Positions 47,656 through 56,915 of a stretch of DNA of 57,029 nucleotides are shown in pieces. A program made the translations under genes and the position numbers. Numbering within the stretch: the stretch's first letter is position 1; each line of letters starts with the position of its first letter. Under the pieces are notes generated by a model that did no database searches, had not been told where the DNA came from, and saw only the letters and a program-made list of their open reading frames with translations. The stretch comes from Alteromonas hispanica (GTDB lineage Bacteria > Pseudomonadota > Gammaproteobacteria > Enterobacterales > Alteromonadaceae), in assembly GCF_010500915.1 (NCBI RefSeq), contig NZ_JAAAWP010000016.1, positions 1 to 57,029 on the forward strand, written 5' to 3'.

Positions 47656-48843
47656 TCAAAGCGTGTGTAGAAAGTCGACTAACGCGCTTATTTCGGATTT
47701 TGTTAAACCAAGAGGCTGGATGAGCGCGGTGGTTTCAGGAAAGTGTGGATTGTGCTTAAATTTGCCTCGGGGTTTTGGCCGAAAGCCGCCCGCATTGTAT
47801 TGCATTATCATGGGCGTAAATTCAACAAATAAGCCGTTGTGCATCCATGGCTTAGTATGAGTTACGCCAAGAAGAGAAGGTGTTCTGAATTTACCGATAT
47901 CTTCGTTATTGCTGGTAGCGTTAACGCGGCCTAAATCTTCAAATCGTCTCCCGTAAAGATGAAACCCTGTAACATGAAATTCATTATCGCTTAGCAATGC
48001 CCCCTCATGACATGTCATACACTTCGCTTTAGTACGAAATAAATGCAGACCTAAAAGCTCGTTGTCGGTAAAGAGCGTGTGTGCGTTTGTGGGGTCACTC
48101 GCAACTTCGCGAATAAAGCGTTGATATCGTGTGCTGGGAGCAGGAATAGACCGTTCAAACTCTACCAGCGCAGTTGCAAGCATATCTGCGGTGATGGGCA
48201 GCGTACCAAAGGCTTCGTTGAATTTAGCTTGGTATGCTCGGCTATTGTTTAAACGCTTGAGCGCCTCGGGTATGGGCAAATTCATTTCTATTGGGTTGAC
48301 AATAGGCATAAGTGCTTGTTGCGATGCCGTGGAGGCACGTCCATCCCAAAAAAAGCTTTCCCAATGGTCGATACCCAAAATAGCCGGTGCGTTTCGCTCG
48401 CCTTTTTGCTCATCAACCCCTATCGATTGTCCGCGTCCGTCTTGAAATAGGGTATTTGCGTTATGACAAGAAGCGCACGATATGGTTTTATCGCTAGAGA
48501 GAATGGGATCGTGAAATAACGTTTTGCCTAATTTTATCAGCGTGGCTGAGCCAAGTGGCGCTTTTGGTGTGAGCGGCGCAAGTGGTTCGGCTTTTTCGTT
48601 ATCAGCAGTGATTACTGAGGGCCAGCTTGACTGGGGTTGACTATATTGTTGTCGTAACGCGTCTACGTTTAGCTTTATGGTCATCGCTGTGTCACTCGCT
48701 ACACTATTGTCTTTTTGTAGTGCGGTGTTGGCTGAAAAAGCATTAGCGCTAAAAAATAGCGTACACAGCACAATATAAAAAAGAATGTGGCTCAATGAGA
48801 GCCTAAATATGACAGTCACTTTACTTAATATGACAGGCATCAT
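47656..48843 (-). CDS. Di-heme cytochrome c peroxidase / MauG-family protein
   Basis: The 395-aa periplasmic protein has two CXXCH haem sites: C123-A-S-C126-H127 (ISCASCHN) and C275-M-T-C278-H279 (KCMTCHEG). Later parts (SFFWDGRASTASQQAL, KFRTPSLLGVTHTKPWMHNG) match CcpA/MauG proteins. I choose the ATG at 48843 because it gives a signal peptide (IFRLSLSHILFYIVLC); a frame to 48930 overlaps the TonB receptor gene. The 5' end carries REP-like repeats. It is third in an operon with a large lipoprotein and a TonB receptor. Substrate unknown; reduction of H2O2 or protein-side-chain oxidation are options. Confidence 0.88.
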   Translation of the reverse strand: MMPVILSKVTVIFRLSLSHILFYIVLCTLFFSANAFSANTALQKDNSVASDTAMTIKLNVDALRQQYSQPQSSWPSVITADNEKAEPLAPLTPKAPLGSATLIKLGKTLFHDPILSSDKTISCASCHNANTLFQDGRGQSIGVDEQKGERNAPAILGIDHWESFFWDGRASTASQQALMPIVNPIEMNLPIPEALKRLNNSRAYQAKFNEAFGTLPITADMLATALVEFERSIPAPSTRYQRFIREVASDPTNAHTLFTDNELLGLHLFRTKAKCMTCHEGALLSDNEFHVTGFHLYGRRFEDLGRVNATSNNEDIGKFRTPSLLGVTHTKPWMHNGLFVEFTPMIMQYNAGGFRPKPRGKFKHNPHFPETTALIQPLGLTKSEISALVDFLHTL

Positions 48844-48872
48844 TTGTATTCTCTTAATGAGACAGGCACTTT
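48808..48872 (+). repeat. Three REP-like copies across the TonB-MauG junction
   Basis: Copies with cores GACAGTCA (48808-48820), GACAGGCA (48829-48842) and GACAGGCA (48856-48872) lie in the gap and in the first codons of the MauG-type gene. The first two lie within the coding start region, so they help to encode residues near MPVILSKVTVIF. Confidence 0.75.
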
Positions 48873-48886
48873 TTGTTTTAAACACA

Positions 48887-51613
48887 CTATTGCCATTGGT
48901 AACCCACCTCAAACCAAATAGAGCGCCCAAGTTCTATACCTGATATGCCGGGCGCGACAGCATAAGTGCGCTGATCAAAAATATTTTGCATGTCTACGCG
49001 AAACTGTAGTTTGTGGTCATCAACAACCTGGGGTGTGTAATTTATTGATGCATTGAACAATACGCGATTTGGAAATTCAACCCGCTGATACACTGGTATA
49101 TTAAAACTTTCTTCTACCGAAATTTGCGATGCAAAACGCCCTAGCTGAGAGGTAGGGGCAACATCTTCGGTAAGCACATAATCTTCATAGGTGGTTCTAA
49201 AGGTGCCTGTTACGCTGGTGGTAATTTGCTCTGACCAATTGGCGGCCCACACAAAATTAATAGAAAGAGGGCGAGAAAACTCAGACTGAATAATGGTTAA
49301 GTTGTCTCGAGTGGTTTCTGTAAATAAGGCGTCGCCGTTTGCATTTGTTTCACGAATGAATATGAGGTCGTTTAATAGCGCATCTTCTATGTCTTGCTCA
49401 GTGTTGCTGCTGAAGCTTTCTGAAAGAATGTAGCTTGTATTCAGCGATAGGCTGTGAACATCAAACAGTGCTGCCCACGAGAAAGATACGCGGCTATTTT
49501 GGCCTTTGCCGTCGTTCGTTTGCCCCTGATAGAAAAAACCATCTTGTGCATTATAAACTGGAGCACCATCGCGAATAAGCTGATCCCGCTGCCAACGCTT
49601 AGTATATTCCAATGAAAAATTACCTAACCAGGTTGACTGCTTCCAGCCCATGGTGAATTCATCGTTAAACGGAGTAGCGAGGTCGTTGAAGATAAATCGA
49701 GAATCGGAAGCCGCAGCTAAGTTTTGCCATCCTTGTACCACCCCGTTTGGTGAAACAGCGCGCCTTTGAAAAATAAACGGCGTTTGCTGCTCTCTGACTT
49801 TGTAGGTAAGCAGGTTTGCGTCGTAATATCGGTTGACGCCAAATGTGATGAGTTTATCGCCGCTGCCAAAAAGTTGGTAACCACCGCTCACTCGCGGGCC
49901 AATGTTGGTATTTTTTAAGAAATTATCATGATCTACCCGAACACCAACATTAATGTTGAGGTTGCCAAGCTCTATGGAATCGGTGAAATGCATTGATGCC
50001 ACACCTACCCCTACATCTAAATACTCTTCAGGGTAAACCGCGCGAATCGAAAAATACTGCGGGGATGTGGTGACAATATTTGAATAAGCTAAAATGTGCT
50101 CTGGGTTTGCGAAGTCGAGCGGAGCGCCAAGCTGTGTTTCTAGTTCAGCAATACTGATTGAGGTGCCCAGTTCAACACAATCGAAAAGATTGCCACTGCA
50201 GTCTAAATTAGCAATGCCGGTAACGGGCGAGTTGTAAATGTAGCTATCGTAAAAACGCCTGCGAGTGAGGTTTTCATGCTGCAGCTGTATACCCCATTCA
50301 ATGTTATGCTCTACGCCTAGGCCAGAGAAGGTGTTAAAACGCAGGGTAGTGTCGAAAAGTAGATTCTCTTGCTGCTTGTCTAAATCACCGTAACCACCCT
50401 GGCGAGAAATACTGACTTCTTCAGTAGGATCGCCAACGCCCCATGCTTTTCCTTTCGCTTTTGCCCATTGATAAAAGTGAGGGTTTGCTCGTCTGGAATT
50501 ATCGCTTAACGTATAGCTCATTCGCGTGTCCAACGTGAAAAGCTCGAACGCATGCTGTAGTTGAAACGTTGAATTTATGCCGCCGCCTTGGTTTTCAAAA
50601 TCACTGTTTTTGGCATTGGTGATGAGGTCTCTGCTCTCATAGGGAGAATAATTCAGCGTAAGCTGAAGTTTATCTAACCATAAATTTCGCTGAGTAAGAC
50701 TTACCAGCAGGTTCATATTCTCTCTTTCAGTGAGTACAGGCTGGTTGAGCGATAGACGTGTTATTTCACTATTAATATAGTTTCCCGATACGAGTAGCCC
50801 GTGGTGATCTGAAAGCGGGATTTCCGCATTCATATTTAAGCTTTGTTTTCTAAAAGAGGGTTCCGTTGGCGCGGTGGCATTGCCCTGTGTGACGTCTTCT
50901 TCTAAAAACACATGGTAGTTATTCCAGTCACTCTGCGTACCACGGTAAGATAGGCTAAATGTGGGGGTTGTGGCGCGTGCCTCTCGCGTTTCCACATCTA
51001 CCACACCGCCACTAAAGCTGCCGTAGCGTGCGGGAATGTTATTGGTGTATACCGTAATAGAATCGAGAATTTGCTGGTTAATATTAAAGGCTTGGGTAGA
51101 GCCTTCAACATCGTTAATGAGGACTTCACCTTCGCGATACGTCTCGGGATCTTGTCTGCTGTTAAAATTTACCCCATTGATAAAAAAGCCTGTTTGCCAT
51201 GGCTGGGCACCCATTATCGACACCCGCTGCGCGCTAATTTCGCCTTGCTCGTTAGCATCGTAGCGCTCGCCACCCAGTTCGATACCTGGCAGCAGCTCTA
51301 GCAGTTCTGTAAAGTCACCACCATTGCGCGGTGCTGCATTGATAAGGTTTCTGTCGAGCACGAATCGACCAACCACTTCGGGTACCTGTAAACCAACGTA
51401 TTGTCCTATGACTTCAATTTTTTCAATTTTTTTGTTTTCAGCGCTGTTTTTGGTTTCGTCAATACACTGCGCAATGCTTTGCTTATCTTTGCGTGATAAC
51501 GCGTCTTTGCTTATACAGTGTTGATGTTGCTTTTGAGGCTGCTCTTTGGCGTTAACAGTGGTATTTATTGCTAACGAAAGAAGCAGCCCGTAAAGGGCTG
51601 CGTTGTAACTCAT
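48887..51613 (-). CDS. TonB-dependent outer-membrane receptor
   Basis: The 908-aa protein has a signal peptide (MSYNAALYGLLLSLAINTTVNA), a plug domain (about 75-220: VVGRFVLDRNLINAAPRNGGDFTELLELLPGIEL, then FSGGVVDVETREA) and a beta-barrel ending in WFEVGYQWQ. It imports a ligand using TonB energy. It starts 20 bases after the lipoprotein stop and ends 43 bases before the MauG-type start, so the three should be one operon. The ligand is unknown; no siderophore genes are near. A TonB box was not identified. Confidence 0.9.
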   Translation of the reverse strand: MSYNAALYGLLLSLAINTTVNAKEQPQKQHQHCISKDALSRKDKQSIAQCIDETKNSAENKKIEKIEVIGQYVGLQVPEVVGRFVLDRNLINAAPRNGGDFTELLELLPGIELGGERYDANEQGEISAQRVSIMGAQPWQTGFFINGVNFNSRQDPETYREGEVLINDVEGSTQAFNINQQILDSITVYTNNIPARYGSFSGGVVDVETREARATTPTFSLSYRGTQSDWNNYHVFLEEDVTQGNATAPTEPSFRKQSLNMNAEIPLSDHHGLLVSGNYINSEITRLSLNQPVLTERENMNLLVSLTQRNLWLDKLQLTLNYSPYESRDLITNAKNSDFENQGGGINSTFQLQHAFELFTLDTRMSYTLSDNSRRANPHFYQWAKAKGKAWGVGDPTEEVSISRQGGYGDLDKQQENLLFDTTLRFNTFSGLGVEHNIEWGIQLQHENLTRRRFYDSYIYNSPVTGIANLDCSGNLFDCVELGTSISIAELETQLGAPLDFANPEHILAYSNIVTTSPQYFSIRAVYPEEYLDVGVGVASMHFTDSIELGNLNINVGVRVDHDNFLKNTNIGPRVSGGYQLFGSGDKLITFGVNRYYDANLLTYKVREQQTPFIFQRRAVSPNGVVQGWQNLAAASDSRFIFNDLATPFNDEFTMGWKQSTWLGNFSLEYTKRWQRDQLIRDGAPVYNAQDGFFYQGQTNDGKGQNSRVSFSWAALFDVHSLSLNTSYILSESFSSNTEQDIEDALLNDLIFIRETNANGDALFTETTRDNLTIIQSEFSRPLSINFVWAANWSEQITTSVTGTFRTTYEDYVLTEDVAPTSQLGRFASQISVEESFNIPVYQRVEFPNRVLFNASINYTPQVVDDHKLQFRVDMQNIFDQRTYAVAPGISGIELGRSIWFEVGYQWQ

Positions 51614-51633
51614 TACTGATTATTTACCTTATT

Positions 51634-54522
51634 TTACTCTTTCACTAGCGGGTTAAGATCTTCACTGTCAGGGATACCATCGTTATCTGCATCGTCGTCA
51701 GCGATGAGTCCTGATGCTTGAATAGCGGCGTCACTGACACCGTCGAGGAAAAAGTTGGGTAGACCATCTAAATCGGTATCAACGTTCGCAATACTAAACG
51801 CGGGAAAGTCGTCTCGTTGCGCAGCCTGAGTAGCAATAACAGCAAAAAGGCTATTCCTATCTGCATCAGTATAAATACTGCTTCGCGCTAGTTCAGTGGC
51901 GTTTTCATAAAAACCAAGCCAACTAAACTGTTCAATAAATACCTCATAAAGATCTAGATTTTCGTTGTCGGCGAAATCGCTGCTGGCGTTAAGAAGCGTT
52001 TGTTGAACGCTCATGGCTTTTGAATTTAACGCGGCAATAGTCGATGCGTAATCACTATGAATGCCTGCCTGTCGCTTGACGGCTTCAAACAGTTGATAGG
52101 TGCCAGTGAAGCTATTTTCACTATCTGGCTCATAGGCGAACTCGAGTTCATCGACAATAGTATTCACCATATCAACGCGTTCGGTTAAATCCACAAGGGT
52201 ATCTAGCGTGGCAAGTACGTCATCGGTTGATTCGGTAAAGTAAGCTAGCGCATCGTTAAGATATCCTAGTGAAGCCACCGTATTAGTTACCTCTATACGA
52301 TGTTCAAGCCGTGTTTCAGTATCTTCAAGACTAGACGCCAACGCCCACGCGTTATCAAGTGTGGCCTTTTCTTGTGCTTTATTGTCGGCAAGTTGGTAAA
52401 TCGATGCACCCACAAGCAGCGCCGATACTCGATTAGCGTCTGATACGTAGGTGTTGTCGCTGTAATAGGTAGTTAAAAGTGCGGTACAGCCTTCAATGCT
52501 TGACGGGTTTAACGTATTGTCGGCGCTAAACTGCTGTTCAAGTTTTACTAGTCTTAAGCAACCTTGGTCGTCTAATACATTATTGGCGTTATATCGAACG
52601 TCTTCTAAATAAGGCGTTGTGCCCATTATACGAAGGGCTTCATTGAGTACTTTTTGTGCCTGACTAGTAAAGCCACCATAATAAAGCAACCATGCTGCGC
52701 GCTTGTCTAAAATATCATTGGCATCTTGTTCTACTAACGCTTCTACAGCGTACTCGGTGTCATCATAAGTAGTGGTGAAAAGCGTCTCTAAATCTAAAAT
52801 TGTGCTATCGAGCGCACGTCCACTGCGTGCATCGTTGAATAACTGAAAAGCGTAGTGATCGCGATAAGCACGTTTGGTGTCAAAATCATTTTCGCCTTCT
52901 TCTTCAAAAACCAATTTCAGTGGGAGATTACCAAGAAAGCCATCGTTGCTGTTACTTTGCACAACCTCAGGGTACAGGGCGTTGAAGATACCTGCTAACA
53001 GACCTACGCCAGTGGGATAGCGTCGCAAGGTCGCTTCAGCAAATTCATCTGCTTGGGCTGTATAATTGATGTCGTAATCAACGTTAGTGTAAAGACTAAG
53101 TGTTTGCGCGAGCAACTCTTTCGCTTTTTCTTCTGCTTCAGCGGTATCGGTTACACTGCCAGTAAGACTAAGGTAAAAAGCTGAGCGCGTGGCATCAACA
53201 AGATAAAAGGCGCGACGCTGATAATATTGTTCACCTGAGCGTTCTTGATAGCTTGCTTGAAGTGCTAAAGACTGTTGAAAATTTAAGCCAACAAATGCGG
53301 CGTCGTAGTTGGCCTGTGTGGGTGAGTTTAAGTAAGCATCAACTTGCTCTTCCACGTAAGTTTTTACGGCCTGTAGGAAAAATCCATAGGCAGAACTCAT
53401 TGGTTCATTGTCGTTGTGATTCGCATCGGCATAAATGCGGATAACTGACAATAAATCACTGGCTTGTTCTAGTTGGCCGGCGTTGACATAACTACGTACC
53501 ACGCTTAAATAGAAACTGGCATCGCCTGGACGAATATTCGATATCCCTATTTCTGCAATATAGGCATTGTATTGACGGATGGCTTTATTGCGAAATTCAT
53601 TGGCTAATGTAATGTTACCTTGAGCATCAAGCTTTTCAGCGCTCACGAGGTAGGCGCTTGCGCGTGTGGGTCTGTCGATAATATTGCCAATAGCATTACT
53701 CTCTGCTAAATCTGCAAACCCAGCTTCTGTATAACCTGCGGCCAGCTCGGCGTAGATATCTGCTGTAATATCGGCGTCTGTTATCGCTACTTTATCTTGA
53801 TCGTTTTCGCGGGTAATAAACGCTTCTGCTTGCGCAAGATGCGACAGATCAGAAGCATAATAATAAGCAATTTTGTCACTATTTGACGCATAAGAGGGGG
53901 TGAGGGAAATAGTCGCTAAAACCGCGTCGCCAATGCCATCGATAACACTTACTTCAAAGGAAGCATCTACATTTTCTAATTCATTTTGTTCGAAAGTGAA
54001 TGCACCTGTTGAGCTATCTAACGTTACCACACCTACACTAGGCTGGGTTACAACAGCAAACGTGAGAGCGTCACCGTCCGCATCAATTGCTTCAATTTGC
54101 CCTGTGGTTTCTCCCGCACTTGATACTGCCACTTGCGATGTCACTATTTCAGGTAAATCGTTTACATTTTCGACGGTAAAAGAAAGGGTTACTGACACCG
54201 TCTCAATACTGTCTGACACTGATATTTGTGCGGTGTCGTTGCCAAAAAAATCTTGATTGGGCGTGTAGGTGAACGAGCCATCTTGTTGTACTTGCAGTGT
54301 ACCATTTTGAGGAGACTCACTTACACCGAAAGCTAAATCGTCATTATCGTTATCGGTTGCATTAATGCTTTCGGTAACTGAAGTGTCTTCATTCAACGTT
54401 ATAGTAAATTCACTTTGCGATACTGAAGGCCCTGTGTTACCGCCATCACTGCCACCGCCACAGGCCATTAAGGTCGACGCGATGAAAACTGATAATGTAC
54501 TTCGAATGAATCGTTTACGCAT
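51634..54522 (-). CDS. Large lipoprotein with cadherin-like repeats, helical middle and calcium-type tail
   Basis: The 962-aa protein has a lipobox LMAC with C21 and a GGGSDGG linker. About residues 37-215 hold two cadherin-like/VCBS-type domains (ITLNEDTSVTESINATDNDNDDL, FTYTPNQDFFGND). The middle (about 220-900) is mostly Ala/Leu/Tyr-rich helix of TPR-like character. The end (DTDLDGLPNFF, DDDADNDGIPDSEDLNP) is a thrombospondin-3-like calcium repeat. GGAGAG is eight bases before the start. First gene of the operon with the TonB receptor and MauG-type protein. Function not recognised; it may present substrate or assemble the receptor. Confidence 0.8.
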   Translation of the reverse strand: MRKRFIRSTLSVFIASTLMACGGGSDGGNTGPSVSQSEFTITLNEDTSVTESINATDNDNDDLAFGVSESPQNGTLQVQQDGSFTYTPNQDFFGNDTAQISVSDSIETVSVTLSFTVENVNDLPEIVTSQVAVSSAGETTGQIEAIDADGDALTFAVVTQPSVGVVTLDSSTGAFTFEQNELENVDASFEVSVIDGIGDAVLATISLTPSYASNSDKIAYYYASDLSHLAQAEAFITRENDQDKVAITDADITADIYAELAAGYTEAGFADLAESNAIGNIIDRPTRASAYLVSAEKLDAQGNITLANEFRNKAIRQYNAYIAEIGISNIRPGDASFYLSVVRSYVNAGQLEQASDLLSVIRIYADANHNDNEPMSSAYGFFLQAVKTYVEEQVDAYLNSPTQANYDAAFVGLNFQQSLALQASYQERSGEQYYQRRAFYLVDATRSAFYLSLTGSVTDTAEAEEKAKELLAQTLSLYTNVDYDINYTAQADEFAEATLRRYPTGVGLLAGIFNALYPEVVQSNSNDGFLGNLPLKLVFEEEGENDFDTKRAYRDHYAFQLFNDARSGRALDSTILDLETLFTTTYDDTEYAVEALVEQDANDILDKRAAWLLYYGGFTSQAQKVLNEALRIMGTTPYLEDVRYNANNVLDDQGCLRLVKLEQQFSADNTLNPSSIEGCTALLTTYYSDNTYVSDANRVSALLVGASIYQLADNKAQEKATLDNAWALASSLEDTETRLEHRIEVTNTVASLGYLNDALAYFTESTDDVLATLDTLVDLTERVDMVNTIVDELEFAYEPDSENSFTGTYQLFEAVKRQAGIHSDYASTIAALNSKAMSVQQTLLNASSDFADNENLDLYEVFIEQFSWLGFYENATELARSSIYTDADRNSLFAVIATQAAQRDDFPAFSIANVDTDLDGLPNFFLDGVSDAAIQASGLIADDDADNDGIPDSEDLNPLVKE

Positions 54523-54562
54523 ACATACTCTCCGCTAATAAAAATCGGCGAAGATGGTATAG

Positions 54563-54609
54563 GTAAATACATACTATTGCAAATGGTAATTACTCGCATT
54601 TGTATTTAC
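54563..54609. promoter_or_regulatory. Nested inverted repeat upstream of the lipoprotein-TonB-MauG operon
   Basis: GTAAATAC (54563-54570) and GTATTTAC (54602-54609) are inverted repeats, with CAAATG (54580-54585) and CATTTG (54597-54602) nested inside. Its position about 40-90 bases before the start of the first gene suggests an operator or leader hairpin. No clean Fur box was found. Confidence 0.45.
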
Positions 54610-54630
54610 ATGAGGCGTGCTAAATAGTGC

Positions 54631-55329
54631 TCACTGAATATGGTTTACAATAATGAGTGGAAACGACGATGTACTTTTAGGCTGCCAACTGTCTGAAGGT
54701 GGCAGGTTTGAAATACCAAAAAACGCCATGGCATCTACAGAATAAGTCCATCCTCTGGCCTTGTTTGCTAACACTGCATCTTTAACATTTCCTTTCAACC
54801 CTAATCGCATTATGTCTGGGTTAACGCGCCATTTTTTATACAGTGCGGTCTCTCGTTCTTTTGCTTGTTCGATAACCTGGTCGTAGTGAGCTCTCAGTGC
54901 CAACCACTTTGCCTGTTTTTCTTTACCCGTGAGCGAACTTACCATCGCATCAATATCAGCATCTCGCCAGCGCGCAGAAGCGGCATCACCATGCCAGCCT
55001 ATTACCGCATTAGTACCGAATGTTTTATTACTCGCTGCTGGAATGAGATAATTAGCACATGATGAAAAACAAAACGTTGGGATAATAATATCGAGTTGGT
55101 TTTTGAAAATAAGCTCAGCTAGATCCATTCCTGCATTAATGTTACCACCGCCACTAGTTATACTTATGCTTGTAATGCGTTCAATATTTGAGTCGAGTAG
55201 ATCTTTGAAACGCGTATTTTGCGCATCAGTAATGTCCCCTGTGTATTCGATAGTGTTTCCATTAAGTAACACGGCAGCCATAATCTGCGATGGTAGGCAC
55301 AAAAGAAAAATAACAATGAAAATTTTCAT
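54631..55329 (-). CDS. Periplasmic ClpP/SppA-like protein
   Basis: The 232-aa product starts at ATG 55329 (GGAG nine bases upstream), giving a signal peptide MKIFIVIFLLCLPSQIMAA; ATG 55353 is an alternative. The body has a ClpP/crotonase-like fold pattern: ITSGGGNINAGMDLAEL, then TFCFSSCANYLIPAASNKTFG with the likely nucleophile S90, then IGWHGDA with H113. Such proteins (COG3904-like, from recall) are presumed periplasmic peptidases or regulators. Two Cys (C87, C91) flank the site. No partner is evident. Confidence 0.7.
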   Translation of the reverse strand: MKIFIVIFLLCLPSQIMAAVLLNGNTIEYTGDITDAQNTRFKDLLDSNIERITSISITSGGGNINAGMDLAELIFKNQLDIIIPTFCFSSCANYLIPAASNKTFGTNAVIGWHGDAASARWRDADIDAMVSSLTGKEKQAKWLALRAHYDQVIEQAKERETALYKKWRVNPDIMRLGLKGNVKDAVLANKARGWTYSVDAMAFFGISNLPPSDSWQPKSTSSFPLIIVNHIQ

Positions 55330-55565
55330 GAAAAAGACTCCGCATGTACGCATATAACAAGGCGCGCAGAGTAAAAGCGAATAATGTTTTTTTCAATGAT
55401 AAATAGCAAAGACAAAACGCTTTCACCGTGGCTGTTTGACTATTCTAGTCAGATATTAAAAGGCAGGGCTGAATAGAAGCATACTCGCCGCTGGCTGGCG
55501 CATCATACAATCTTTCACAGATTATAAAGCACTAAGGCCGGGCAAAGCGGTTTTCTACATATACC

Positions 55566-55910
55566 CTAGCTTCCAAAGTCTTTTGCTCTGCCCGCATCGC
55601 GCATGGCTTGAACGGTTTGTTTATCGCAGTTAGCCAGTTTGGGGGCAGATAAAATGCCGGCTTCGTTTATGCGTATTAATACAGGGTTCGATGTGAGTGA
55701 CTTATATAAAACAGCGCCGTCTTTTTGCGTACCGCTGATGTAAAACACTAAATCTTGCCATGTTGCGTCTCTCACGTCTTCACCTACCGAACAGACTAAA
55801 ATGTCGGGAAACTTATTGATAATGCTGGCGTTAACAGCCGCACTTAGTAAAACACTACTCAACAGGACGGTGCTTAATGCGGCTACATTTCTTGATATTA
55901 ATTTATTCAT
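55566..55910 (-). CDS. Small exported protein of unknown function
   Basis: The 114-aa protein has a signal peptide (LISRNVAALSTVLLSSVLLSAAVNA) and a short mature part with two Cys (LVCSVGED and LANCDKQT) and no recognised domain. It follows a 236-base gap after the ClpP-like gene's start, in which no gene was found. Confidence 0.65.
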   Translation of the reverse strand: MNKLISRNVAALSTVLLSSVLLSAAVNASIINKFPDILVCSVGEDVRDATWQDLVFYISGTQKDGAVLYKSLTSNPVLIRINEAGILSAPKLANCDKQTVQAMRDAGRAKDFGS

Positions 55911-56196
55911 GGCGTTGAAGTCTCAATGTTCTTGTAACAAAAGTTGGAGGTACCTTACAGCTAAGCGTGTTCTTATTATTGCCAATGTTAAGTTTAAATA
56001 AATATTCCCTAGGCTAAAAAACTGACATAAAATCTGGCTAATTCAACCCCTGCTTCAAGCGTCACGCTTACTCTTACCTACAGCGGGGAAGAAGCATACT
56101 TTGTTTACTTTTTTAAACTGCCTTTATGATTGCCAGTGGCCTAGCGTATAACTGGTATCTAAGGGCGCTGTGTAGTTTGCTTTTAGCGGAGTCATT

Positions 56197-56835
56197 ATGA
56201 ATAGGCTGCGTGAACTTTCCAATCAAGTAATGGATGTTTACCAAGAGTTATCATTAGAGTTCGGTACCTACCAACACTCTCAAGGGTTAAGCTGTATTGA
56301 AAAGTGCGGTGCTTGTTGTAATAAGCCTGATATTGAGGTGTCACCATTGGAGATGCTTCCATATGCATTGCATTTATTCGATACAGGTCAGGCTGAAGAT
56401 GTTTACCATGATTTGGAGTATTACAACGGGTTTGCTTGTAAACAATATCAGCGTACGAGTTTAGATGGCAAAGAGGGCTTCTGTAGCATTTATGAATACC
56501 GCCCCGGAATTTGCCGTATGTTCGGTGCGGCGGGATACACGACCAAGCATGGCGAAGCAACCTTATCAGTATGTAAGCCTATTAAAAATGCAGTACCAGA
56601 TAAATACGCTAATGCACTGATTGCGATAAATACATTGAGTCATGATGGCCAGAATAAAAACGTCGCGAAGGTAAGGCCTCCCATGATTGCATTAGGGAGA
56701 CAACGACTATCGCAGTTAGATTATGAACTTGGCGAGAGGCTCATGCCTATCAATGCGGCATTGCGCTACATTTTGGAAAAAATACTCACAACAAGCTATT
56801 ACGCTAATAGCGATGATGATGGTGTAGCGGCTTAG
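56197..56835 (+). CDS. YkgJ-family cysteine-cluster protein
   Basis: The 212-aa cytoplasmic-looking protein has the cysteine pattern of the YkgJ family (zinc- or iron-sulfur-binding): C33, C37, C40-C41 (CIEKCGACCNKP), later C83, C94 and C107 (FACKQY, GFCSIYEYRPGICRMFG). Function is unknown. It stands alone, with the contig-end repeat just after it. Confidence 0.75.
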   Translation: MNRLRELSNQVMDVYQELSLEFGTYQHSQGLSCIEKCGACCNKPDIEVSPLEMLPYALHLFDTGQAEDVYHDLEYYNGFACKQYQRTSLDGKEGFCSIYEYRPGICRMFGAAGYTTKHGEATLSVCKPIKNAVPDKYANALIAINTLSHDGQNKNVAKVRPPMIALGRQRLSQLDYELGERLMPINAALRYILEKILTTSYYANSDDDGVAA

Positions 56836-56841
56836 ATATTA

Positions 56842-56915
56842 GGGGGTCAGATCCAGATTAGCTTAGGAATTGAAGAGATATTGGCAAGCAAAAGGCTAAT
56901 GCGGTTCTGACCCTG
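56842..56915. repeat. Long imperfect hairpin of the GGGGTCAG family
   Basis: GGGTCAGATCCAGATTAGC and, about 30 bases on, GGCTAATGCGGTTCTGACCC are imperfect inverted repeats with three mismatches. It overlaps the start of the right 127-bp arm and shows that the contig-end repeat is one member of this family. Confidence 0.8.

Noticed and set aside
54563..54609. Fur box upstream of the TonB operon
   Set aside because: The inverted arms (GTAAATAC and CAAATG) do not fit the GATAATGATAATCATTATC consensus closely enough.
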